Of a stretch of DNA of 64,000 nucleotides, positions 31,331 to 41,089 are shown one piece after another (the first letter of the stretch is position 1; each line of letters begins with the position of its first letter). This DNA comes from Mimachlamys varia (taxonomy: Eukaryota > Mollusca > Bivalvia > Pectinida > Pectinidae): contig OX392538.1 in the NCBI GenBank assembly GCA_947623455.1, positions 26,721,001-26,785,000 on the forward strand. Direction: 5' to 3'. Position numbers and translations under genes: made by a program. Under the pieces are notes generated by a model. The model had not been told where the DNA came from and made no database searches. It saw nothing but the letters and a program-made list of their open reading frames with translations.

Positions 31331-32764
31331 ATGGCTAATTTTGGAAGATTCCAGAAAGTGGATGTGGGTTAATTTATTGAAGGAAACGAAAACAAAAACA
31401 CTTTGGTGAAAACATTGAGTTATTTGAAACTTTTGAATGAATTTGTGACTTCAAAATATCCAAATGAAACAAGGCCAATCCACTGCATCCCTGCTTGTGA
31501 TCTGGATAACTATCTGGCTAGTTTTATTGTGTCGGTCAGAACGAAGGACCACAAGGAATATGAACCTAGTACCCTACGTGGCATGATTGGCAGTTTTGAT
31601 AGACATTTGCGAAAAAGGAATTATGGTATCAGCATCATTGGTGGTAGTGTTGAATTTTCCAAAACTCGCGATGCTTTAAAAGCGAAACAACATGATTTGA
31701 AAGGCCAAGGTAAAGGTTCTAAACCTCTGAGAGCCGATCCTCTCAACGATACTGAAATCAACAAATTATATGAATGTGGACAGCTAGGCAATATGAATCC
31801 GTCGTCCATTATAAATACCCTGTGGTACCAAAATACGCTTCCCTTTGGAATGAGGGGCGGGGCCATGGAACACCGAGCCATGTCTTGGGGTGATGTTGTT
31901 TTGAAACACGACGCAGAGTTGAACTTGGACTATCTGCAGTATCACGAACGTTTGACAAAAACTCGAAATGGTGACGACATTCGATCAACCCGCTTGTGTC
32001 CCCCTAGGATGTATGCTACACCGCAGCAACCGGACAGATGTCCCGTTCAACTTTTTATGTTTTATCAAGCAAAACGACCTGAGGGTTATTATAACAAAGA
32101 CGACCCCTTCTATCTCGCGACCGTAACTGAAGATAAACACCCACGTGTCCAAGACCAATGGTTTTTGAAAGGTCCCATGGGAAAAAACAAACTGTCAAAC
32201 ATTATGAAAACTATGTCTAAAGAAGCAGAGATTGACTTACCTCAAAAACGGTTAACAAACACTAGTGTGAGAAAGACTCTCGTCCAAAAGATGACCGACA
32301 ATAATGTGCCCGATAATTTGCAGACCTACGTAACCGGCCATAAGAATTCCGCCTCACTGAACAATTACCGCACATTAAATAACAATCACAAGTTCGCAAT
32401 ATCCAGTATGTTGTCGAGCACGTCCAACAAATCCATCAAACCTCCAGTCACGAGCACTGTTACACGACCGACGCAAAATACGAGTGAAATCTGTTTTGAA
32501 CACACACCTTCCAATGAAAGTGTTCGGCCTGTTACAAGCGTGTCACATTCCATCGTGCCAATGACAACATCTTCTTCTCATTCATTGGACATTCCCGCGC
32601 CGGCTCGATCAAACATGTCGAAAACAACAAGCAACACAAACAGTCGTCTTGAATCATTATTTGCTGGATCTTACATTCAAAACTGTTCCATTAACATAAC
32701 AATTTCAAATCCAACACCAGCACCTCGTCGTCGTGTAAACATGATCGACAGTGACAGCGAGTAA
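31331..32764 (+). CDS. Crypton/DUF3504-type tyrosine recombinase, early stop
   Basis: A tyrosine-recombinase-like protein of the Crypton-derived group (relatives: KIAA1958, ZMYM and QRICH1 C-termini). ATG at 31331 reads MANFGRFQKVDVG, then TAA at 31370-31372, then the same frame is open for 464 codons from 31373 to the stop at 32762-32764. Counting TTG at 31403 as residue 1: N-terminal SAM-like region about 5-110; catalytic domain about 115-330 with Arg151 (FGMRGG), Lys186 (RLTKTR), NTSVR at 286-290, where the family usually has His at the second position, TGHKN with His313, and the Tyr322 nucleophile candidate (NNYRT). A Ser/Thr-rich tail ends DSDSE. The long uninterrupted frame argues for a young element or domesticated gene. 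The early stop and missing His argue against full activity. A later start (Met61) would lose half of the N-terminal domain. Strand is opposite to the microexon gene. Confidence 0.8.
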
Positions 32765-33216
32765 ACTAAACGTTGTTGACCTAAATATTGACGTCACCCC
32801 ACGTGCGGCTACTAGCCTTGACTGAACATTCCTTTGATTTGTAGGTCATCGGTACTTTAAATTACATTGAATTAAGATATTTTAATATCTTTTTTATTTT
32901 TGATATAAATTATGTAAAAAAAACACGTTCTTTTATTGTTTTTTATTAATAAAACATGGAACTATATTTTCACGCGAAAGGACACACTAGCTTGGCCGAC
33001 ATCAAGTGATTTGGCTTCGCTTGCATTGGCAGGGCTGCTGAAACAACGTTAGACTGTGGAAATGATAGTAAATCGATTGGCGCTGTTCTTTTTTTATTAC
33101 ATGCAGTAGAAAAAAGTTAGGATTTAGAAAAAATGGCGTCTATCTGAGAAAACTATCGACAGATAGTGCCTATTTTTGCATATTTTGGGTTGGGGAATGA
33201 GAGAAAAATACTTAAT
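32765..33216. other. Post-recombinase flank, no gene
   Basis: AT-rich, with several ATTTTT/AAAAT runs. TTTATTAATAAAACATGG near 32945 could supply a polyadenylation signal for the upstream ORF. Confidence 0.35.
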
Positions 33217-33329
33217 CATATGTGGTTCATGTAGGATAGGGATATTCCACCCTCTTGGCGGAGCCTCGGGTTTTACCACATTTTGTGACCCCTCGGGTGG
33301 AATATCCCTATCCTACATGACCACATATG
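33217..33329. repeat. Foldback element with 35-bp arms
   Basis: The left arm from 33217 (CATATGTGGTTCATGTAGGA and on to ATTCCACCC at 33252) is matched by its complement 33295-33329 with a single 1-nt indel. The spacer is about 42 nt. Nearly perfect, so recent or under selection. Confidence 0.85.
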
Positions 33330-33839
33330 ATAGAGTCTTATACTATTACACTAACAGAAATATTGCTACCTCTTAGTGTTTTGGCATATCCTAACGCATT
33401 AATAAGAACAAAAACACGGAAACTACGAATAAACCATGGTTGAAAGAAAATGGTAAATCTTGATACACTGATTATCAGAAAACGTTTTGTTTCAAATTTA
33501 ATTAATGTGAAAATGAAGAAACATATAGTATACTTATATGCAGAAAGTGAATATACAAGAAAATTGAACTTAAACTAAAGCGGGAATACAAAACTCACCA
33601 AGGGATACATTAGACAATATGAGAAAATATAAAACGCACATATACAGAATCTTATGAAAGAGGAAGACGTTAGTTTATATGTCTTAATGCACATGATTTT
33701 TTTTCAACATATCAGTTATTTATCATCAACTCAGTCTGTTGAAAATGTACCAATAAATAAGTTTTTTAAGAATTAAGGATACCATTAATTAGATGTTGAT
33801 ATGTCTGAAAATAAATAACAGATTACCGAAGCGTTAACA
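33330..33839. other. Intergenic, nothing seen
   Basis: AT-rich, no ORF or repeat match. Confidence 0.4.
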
Positions 33840-34155
33840 AAATCATTATCCAAACCCGAAAGCGATTAAATCAGGGGCAAAAGATGAACAAAGGAAAGAT
33901 TAAAATGGAGACTCTTGTAAAAGTACAAGAGAATAAGACCAGTTGTTCCGGAAGAGTAAGCGTCTTCTGCTTCATCGACGACACCCGCCATGTAAATCTT
34001 TGTCACATCCATGTAAACATCAAGTTCTCAAAATGAGAACCGAGTATCATTGTCAAACACAACAAGTAATCACACTTATGAGCATACTCAAAAACGTCCA
34101 TCTTCATATCATTTAAAGATACATATTTTTTCTCAATGAGACAAAGATGGCAACC
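33840..34155 (-). repeat. R1 repeat, reverse orientation
   Basis: Contains the reverse of the R1 core (AAAGTACAAGAGAATAAGAC, GGAAGAGTAAGCGTCTTCTG, TTCTCAAAATGAGAACCGAG). On the minus strand it directly continues the Penelope-like RT fragment to its right, suggesting that R1 is the downstream part of a Penelope-like element. Confidence 0.75.
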
Positions 34156-34570
34156 ATAACACTTGCCCTGATTCGCTCTTCCACAAATTTAGGCTCGTAT
34201 GAAAACAAAAACAAGTCAGCTAAGAGTTGGGTACAGTTTGTTCCCATAGGAATGCCGACAGTCTGCTGGAAAATCTTGCCTCCGAACTCAACAAAAATAT
34301 TGTCGACCAGGAATTCAATCATCCTTACTATATCTTCTTCAGTATATTTCATCTTAGCTTTTGTCGTGTTTTTGACAAAGTATGTTCCAATATAGCTCTC
34401 TACCATATATGTATATCGTCGTCCGCCTTTCTTGGAAAACAAAAGCTCTCATAACAAGAGATCGAAGACGTTCCCCCAATTTTGTATGAGGTATGCTAGT
34501 GTACAGGGTGGACAAATCAAATTTTTTGACCGAAATGACAATTTTTAGAAGAACTGAAGTAGAGGTCAAT
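34113..34570 (-). pseudogene. Penelope-like element RT fragment
   Basis: The minus strand reads KKFDLSTLYTSIPHTKL (about 34530-34480), then after a frameshift GTYFVKNTTKAKMKYTEEDI and FGGKIFQQTVGIPMGTNCTQ with LLADLFLFSYE (to about 34190). 'FDLSTLYTSIPH' and 'GIPMGTNCAPLLADLFL' are hallmarks of Penelope-like RT. The catalytic YVDD block is not present. The frame runs into the R1 sequence at about 34150. Confidence 0.8.
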
Positions 34571-35799
34571 CAGGTTATACATCAATGATAATAATAACTA
34601 AAGAGGAATCACCTTACTTAGTTGCCTTGCCAAAATATTCACAGTGACTTTTAATAATAGACTGAACAAATTCAATAGCATGTATTCAAACTTGTTTACC
34701 GCAGATTCTGTGTTTGTCTTTAGACGTTAATTCAAAGCAAATTGAAAATTAAAAAGAATGTATATGGGTTTTTTTCATAACAAGAAGGACTTTAATTTTG
34801 TTGATAGGTAAACGTTGTGGTTCAAGCTCATAAGAGAAGGTAGGGAAGATAAACTCTTACATATTATACGTGCTTTGCACAATGATGTAAAATGTTGTGC
34901 TAACTATAATATGTATATGTGAGGTTTCTTTAATTGAACGAGCGGTTTATTAAAAGGTGCATTTTGTCTCCGATTTTATTTTCCCTTTATCTTAACTTTA
35001 TTTTAACGGAAGATTGTCCTGCTATAGAATCAAACGATCAACTAATTTTTTTGTAAGAATCTCTTTTATAAAAACTCAAAATTTTCTGATGCCAAACTTG
35101 TTTTCTGAAGTACATTATAAAAAAGGGGAGTTCGTGGCATTGCAGAAGTGACTGGTAGTGAAGTAGTTTTTGGCTTGGTTCGGTCAAAGATATCAAAATA
35201 AGCACGATACGTGATTTTTATGCAAAATGCTGTTTTGGTCATTTGATGGAAAATTTCATTCAATATTTTCCAGATTTGTGGATAGCGCCCTTGTTTTTTT
35301 GTCCTATTGTAAAATGTGTTGTTTTTCACTATTCTGCAGTCAAAAAATTAAAATCCCTTCAGTTACACTTAATATGTCAAAAAGGGGGAGAAAGAACATG
35401 TAAAATCAGTCTCATTGCTTCATGTTTGCTTTATGCTGTACTGCAAAAAAGACCTTGCTATAATGAATAATGACAACACACTGGCGATTCAAATGTCCGA
35501 AAAAGTATCTAAAACGATGAAACACAGAAAAATCTATTTTCAAAATAGCCGTCATTTTGGTCATTTTTTTTTTTTCAATTCTCGATGTGTACTGATGACA
35601 TGATATTATGAGCTGGTTGTGCATAAGAAACTGTCAAATGTTTTTTTTTATCTAGGAATTCTGATAAACTACAATTGAAAGTTCTGGATAACACAAGAGA
35701 AAAAACCTGAATTTGCAATGATGAATGTCTGTAAAACTAAAAAAAAAACTTTTAAACTCAACTGAATGTTTTTGACAATTTTGTAAGTAGCATTTTATA
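34571..35799. other. Intergenic with a diverged repeat (R6)
   Basis: No gene. The stretch 35060-35640 shares order and short words (AAATTTTC, GTTCGTGGCATTGCAGAA, GGTCAAAGATA, TTTTCAAAATAGCCG) with 38045-38880 (AAATTTTC, GTTCATGGCATGGCAGAA, GGTCAAGGTGA, TTTTCAAAATGGCCG). It is probably an old dispersed repeat. Confidence 0.35.
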
Positions 35800-36170
35800 T
35801 TATGGATCTGAAGGGCACGGGGTTTCAGAACGCGCCTTATACTGAAAACCTGCATTTAAATTTTCATAAGAGAATGTTAGCGGTAAGGAAACGTACGCAA
35901 AATATCATGATCTATCACGCATTAGGAAGACATCTGTTACATATTGATCGCATATTTCTTTTTTCTAAATATTGGCTAACAGTTAAAAATTCAGACAGAC
36001 AAGGGCATGTTAAGATGGTATGGTTGGAAAGGGCGGTGAGTTGATAGATATTTTAAGAAACCCCCAAATTTTAATAACAGATACATTTCAACAACAATGT
36101 ATTGACACTATATTGTGTCACAAAAATGTTCACTTTACAAAGAGGTATGGCGAACAAACCTTCCCATAAT
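35800..36170 (+). pseudogene. LINE RT C-terminal fragment, second copy
   Basis: The frame from 35802 contains GFQNAPYTENLHLNFHKRML, AVRKRTQNIMIYHALGR and FLFSKYWLTVKNS. The pattern 'G...AP..E..HL.F.KR.L.V.K.T.N...Y..LGR..L' matches the fragment at 258-520 and CR1/jockey-like LINEs. It ends at a stop near 36042. Residual similarity may run to 36170 in another frame. Confidence 0.65.
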
Positions 36171-37659
36171 TCTTTAAGATGGCATTATGAAAACGGAAGA
36201 AATATTGGTGAGTAAATCATTTCTTGCAGTTCAAATGCATAGACAATATATCAAACCATCTGACACCGATTTGTTGAACTCCTGAAATATTCGGTTTTGC
36301 TAATATGATGCTTCATTTATTGCCCTATTTACTATATCTATGAAAGTGATGGAGCTAAAAATACTTTCAACACTTTCCCATTTTTCGGAAAAGTGGTCCT
36401 CTTTTGGGAAAGTGCTTAAAACAATGATAAACGTGGCTGATTGATTTTTTGTCAAATCTGCATTGCTTTGGTTAAGGCAATTTTTATCTCCACATTTGAT
36501 CATGTCCGATATAGCCGAATTTGAAACGTAGTATACTTGTGACCAGAAAATAAACGGTGCATGTTTCTTTTAAATATTTGACATTACATTGATTTACTTA
36601 AAAAGACATATACTTATTTTCTCTCGACACTACATTTACCACCATTTATTTATATTTTAATTACATATTTATTGATTTATCAGTTTAATATTCTCGCTAC
36701 TATTCTGTTCGACACACTTTATCGAATTATGTAAACAAATCTCGTTCCACCTAAAGTACACGTTCGTAATCAGGTGGGTATTGTTGGTAAAGCATCGATT
36801 TATATGTAAATGATCACTGTTAATCAAATGCAAATAGTAGCAAATATACCGATTTTCGATAGATGCACCTGTATAAAAATACCAAAGCATGCGTCATAAA
36901 AGTGCACGGTTGAAGCACAGTTTTGGGGAGTAGGCCTGGCAACCCGCCATACCTCTTTATTAGTGATATTTTTGTCTTAAACCTATATGTTCACAATATG
37001 TTAAAGAAATCGAAAAAAAGATTGTCGTCTCATGAACTGTATGCTGAAAAGGAACGATTAAATAATGTTGATTTCATTATAAAATGTAGTCAATATGTAG
37101 ATAATAGAAAACGTTCCATCAAATAATATTACCACCTTTTATTTAAATATATTGCCCTCGTTAAGTGACGATTACATAATATCTGTGTGTGGGCAAATTG
37201 TACTGTATTGTACCTGTATCTGCTTGTAGTTTGCACTGTATATATGCACTATCTGTAATCATTAACCGTAAGGTTTAAAGTGATAAATTAAAAAGATTGA
37301 GGTATAACTTGGTATAAACTGGCAATGTTTACCTGAAGAAAAACATGTCAATGTTAATGAGTTGAATGTCTTTTTTTTTGCTTGCGTGGGCTGATGAAGT
37401 CAAGTAAACCTCGCGCAAATAAAATGAACTGCGAAGCAGTTCATGTACCATTTGTACGAAGTTACCTTGTTTTCATGAGTCGTTGTAAGCAACTAGTGAA
37501 GTTGGTTCATTTCAAAGTCGGGTGAAAGGGTGCAGTTACCTCCCTACACGGAGAGGTGATCCGTCCAATTAGTCATCTATACAATATGTAAATCATATAC
37601 CCTCAGGTAGATCTAAATTGGATAACAATGCTACAAACTATGCATTAATCAATGCTTAC
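36171..37659. other. Intergenic, no gene recognised
   Basis: AT-rich DNA. A short palindrome TGAACTGC-GAA-GCAGTTCA lies near 37424-37442. A 67-codon ORF at 36923-37126 (+) has a Lys-rich end but no recognisable family. Confidence 0.4.
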
Positions 37660-37715
37660 CGTTGCCAAAAGCATCAGAAACGTCCATAAGACATTTTTTA
37701 TCAAACAAATCCAAT
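37660..37715 (-). CDS. Candidate 56-nt exon, membrane-segment-like
   Basis: Donor GTAAGCAT from 37659. Putative acceptor TTGTTTTGAAATAAG (AG at 37717-37716). Joined to the 40-nt exon to its right it completes codons in frame and reads NWICLIKNVLWTFLMLLAT, a plausible transmembrane or signal-anchor helix, ending in phase 0. The intron between the two would be only 54 nt, which is very short, and the acceptor is weak. Confidence 0.3.
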
Positions 37716-37769
37716 CTTATTTCAAAACAACATTTCACATTCAACACAATAAGATGTAATGCTGCTTAC

Positions 37770-37809
37770 TTGTCCTTGATATTCCGGTTAACTGATCTTT
37801 CTCTCCGTC
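37770..37809 (-). CDS. Candidate 40-nt exon DGEKDQLTGISRT
   Basis: A strong acceptor (CTCACTTTCTTACAG, AG at 37811-37810) and good donor (GACAA then GTAAGCAG, 37769 downward) bound 40 nt. In phase 0 it reads DGEKDQLTGISRT plus one base. 40 + 56 = 96 nt, so the pair with 37715-37660 keeps frame. It may belong to another small gene. A direct join to exon B at 30652 in this phase would hit a stop. Confidence 0.4.
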
Positions 37810-38959
37810 CTGTAAGAAAGTGAGACAAGCTAAATTACAAGGCAGAGCATGTAGGCATACTGTTTTAAAAAGACACATGTACATAATGATCATAGGAAAA
37901 CCTCCAAAGCATAATGATGTACATATTTTATGATTAGACACATTTTGGGTGTCTCCTGCTCTTCATAACCGAATCGAGTGATGCACTCTGCAAACGTCAT
38001 GTTATGAATTAATGAATTCATTGAAGTTATCAGTATACTTTAAGGATGTATTCCTCTGAAAAGTCAAAATTTTCCTGTATTCAACTTTTTTCCTAATATA
38101 CATTTTTTGGAAAATGGAGTTCATGGCATGGCAGAAAATGCAAAAATAAAGTCCTCGTTTTTGTGCTATGATCGGTCAAGGTGAATTTTGCAGGATATCT
38201 TCATACAATATCTTCCGAATTTGTAATCCAAAATGTATGAATGTTTGCAGAAATTACAAAAATACTAATTTCCTTTAAATTATTGAAGTCCAATTTCTCT
38301 AACTGAATATTTTAACTCAGGAAAACGATTTTAGTTACCCTTACCCCTTATTTTTCAACGAGAACATCCTCATTTTTTCACCAATTTTTTTTTCAGATTA
38401 ACGCGAAATAACAAAAGTTCTGGAATTAAACTTTTCTTTAAATATTTAGCATATGAAAAGAAAATGGTTTTCTCTGTCTAACATCGTCATACAAAAGTGG
38501 GGTTAGTGTGCTTTATTTTTTGTCCCGTTACTATTTGTGTTATTTCTCACAATTTATAAATATATAAAATGGATATAATTATCCACTTTGTTGCACTGTA
38601 TTTCTATAATATTGAACATTATAAAATTATACAGCAGAAATTAGCTTGCTATGATTAAAAATTGCGAAACACTGATGTTTTTAAGAGATCAATCCAGCAT
38701 CAAAATGTGGAATTTCAGCCTTTCGTGAAGTGCAAAATAAACACAGAAATAAGCATTTTCAAAATGGCCGCAGAATTGGTAACTTCTTAAAATTCATGTA
38801 AAAAAAGTTCTACATGCAACAGACACCTATATTTTTTGACACAATTTTCAGATGCATATACACTATTAAAAATGATCAAAAATTCTTCAATATAATAAAA
38901 AATGTTTAAATGAGATTAACTCGAGACTTGAACGTGACTGAGACATACGTTGAAAACAT
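37810..38959. other. Intergenic with R6 copy
   Basis: 38045-38880 is the second copy of the diverged R6 repeat described at 34571-35799. No gene. Confidence 0.35.
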
Positions 38960-39398
38960 GAGTTTAAATGCATCTCAGCCCTTTGTGATGGATTGCAAAT
39001 ACAATGCAGTTTATAAATATATCTACATGCACAACATGTATATGCATATTTGCATTGGGTATTTAAACCCGTTGTGTTTACATTTCTCAGACATTGGCCT
39101 TGTTTTGCAGACACTTGTGTTTTTTCTGCTATCTGAAGATGTCGGATAACGGAATGTATGAATAAAGGGTGCGAGATTTGACTATTTTCATGATTTTTGG
39201 CAAGGATCTTTGATAGATGATGCTTTAAATTTAATTCTTAAGAAAAACATATATTTTATATGTTTACTATTTTCCCTAATGGGCATCGTTCCTCTTTCTA
39301 ATCTTTATTTAAAATCGGCCTCTCAGCAAACGTCTTTGTTCCGACATTAATCAACCATGACAGTGTAGATATCCCCCACTTAGTCTCATTCAAGTATA

Positions 39399-40825
39399 CA
39401 GTAGAACACGTTTATTTTGAATACCTTGGGACCAAGGACTTTAGTTAGTTATTAAAATAGTTCGTTTTATTACATTTTTGCCAGTGAAATAAAGAAAATT
39501 ATCAAACCGGTAAAACTTATGTTTTCACTGAAGTGATGAACAGTGAAAATATAAGTTTTTGCAGTGAAAATGTAAGGTTTTTGCAGTGAAAATATAGGTT
39601 TTGCAGTGAAAACATAAGGCTTTGTCAGTGTAACGTGTAAAAGTGACCCAGCAATAAAAACCTACCCAGTGTCATTATTCTACGTTGCAAACGTTACCCG
39701 GGGTTGCTATTTCACAGTGGAAATCTTACTCGGCCATCTGTAGAAAAATAACCCCACTCGATATTTCTGTAATTCATCGCGTAAAAAGGTGACCCGTCGT
39801 AGATTTCAACGGTGGGAATTTTTCCACCTGTGTTGTTTTTTTTCACGTTACACCGGAACAGTTGCATGAGTTGTTCCCATTGATCGAATCGAACTCCCCC
39901 ATTGCCCCTGGCATTGGAGGCTCAGCATTTTTGTGGTCTGCTACAAATGTAGAACTTGTCTTTTGGGGAAAGATGATCTTTAAGAAATGGCTGCAGGATC
40001 TAATATTTAATGAATTGGAAGATGAGAATGGATCAACTTTTCCGATCAACTTATCCCCATCAACTGTGTACTGGACCAGATCGGTTGTGATGTCGACAGA
40101 TAAGGCCTAGCTACTTTCCAGTACCGTAATTTCCTGTTAATTGCCCGCGGGCTATACGATTTTTTACATTAGCGGATGTCTATTGCGGGCTATCTACCGG
40201 TGCGGACTATCTGCATTTTTATAACCAAATTATTAAGTAATGCGGGCTATACGTTGTTAATGTTCCCACTTTTATCAACATGTAGATCTACACTATTTGT
40301 AAACAAAATATATCATTGATAAGTTAATAAAGAGCTTTAATTATACACATAAACATATATATTTACAAAATAAACACAATATTTCCAACATTCAAAATAA
40401 TTAATCACAAAGTCACATACGAATTACACTTGTACTCACCTGGTATACATTCAATGCCTTCATTTACTTCCCGCGGGCTATACCCCGGTGCGGGTAATAC
40501 ACAGGAAATTACGGTAGGCAAGTAAAGAAAATAATTAGGCCCAATGAAAGAAGTTTAAGTCCTCTTTCAAAATGTGATAAAAAGCAAAATCAATGGTTTG
40601 CCGTTTAATATCAAATATATATTCACTTGTATGGCAGTCTGCCATACTCGTGAAATATATTTGATATAAGACTGCAAACCATTGAATATCCCTTATATAT
40701 GACATATGTATGTTATATAACGTGTATGACATACAGATGATAGAGCGCTTAGCGGGAATAAAACAAAAAGTACGCTATGACCATGAATTTGTTGTAATAG
40801 TGTTCGCTATAAACGTGTTTTACTG
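39399..40825. mobile_element. Non-autonomous pogo-like DNA transposon with TIRs
   Basis: The left end CAGTAGAACACGTTTATT (39399 onward) and the right end, complement CAGTAAAACACGTTTATA (from 40825), are inverted. The left flank is TA. The right flank is TC where the empty copy at 47.85 kb has a single TA. TIRs starting CAGT..AAC.CGTTTATT resemble pogo/Tigger-type ends (established pattern, from memory). The interior contains CAGTGAAAATAT tandem words (39530-39625) and no transposase. Without the nested MITE it would be about 1.03 kb. Confidence 0.7.
40122..40516. mobile_element. 395-bp MITE nested in the pogo-like element
   Basis: Ends TACCGTAATTTCCTGTTAAT (from 40122) and, on the complement from 40516, TACCGTAATTTCCTGTGTAT are inverted, followed by a GCCCGCGGGCTATA-type subterminal block at both ends. 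The related sequence at 29.95 kb lacks it: there CTACTTTC runs on through AAAAGGCAGGTAAAG, whereas here CTACTTTCCAG and GGCAAGTAAAG flank the insert. TA may be the duplicated target. Confidence 0.8.
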
Positions 40826-41089
40826 TCTTCACGAAATATAATGGCTTGCTTAAAGATATTGATAACCTAATGACCCGGACATTCCATTGAATTAGTACCT
40901 TGAGATATTTGGCGTCGCCAAAATTTTGTTTTAAACAGGATGGTAAAATATTGGTGCGCCAAATTGTGGTTTTTACCATCACGTGTGTTACATTTTGGCG
41001 CTTATATGAAGTTATGTAATAGTTTCTTTTGTATTTCGTCTCAACTGGTTGCACAGGCAAGTTAGTCATCGCCATGCCTACTTTGTATA

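Larger units (their letters stand above)
38960..41089 (+). repeat. R4 repeat copy 1, interrupted by a DNA transposon
   Basis: 38980-39396 and 40826-41000 correspond to 47510-47940 (copy 3). Shared words include GCAGACACTTGTGTTTTTTC/GCAGAAACTTGTGTTCCTTC, AAATCGGCCTCTCAGCAAAC/AAATCGGCCTCTAGGTAAAC and GCTTGCTTAAAGATATTG with CATTCCATTGAATTAGTA. In copy 3 the two parts are contiguous at about 47851, so 39399-40825 is an insertion. Confidence 0.75.

Noticed and set aside
39718..39745. Strong acceptor with an 8-nt ATGGCCGA segment and GTAAG donor on the minus strand
   Set aside because: Lies inside a DNA transposon and 8 nt is not frame-preserving.
39843..40110. Overlapping ORFs of 68 and 82 codons
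   Set aside because: They lie within a non-autonomous transposon, overlap on opposite strands and have no domain that I recognise.
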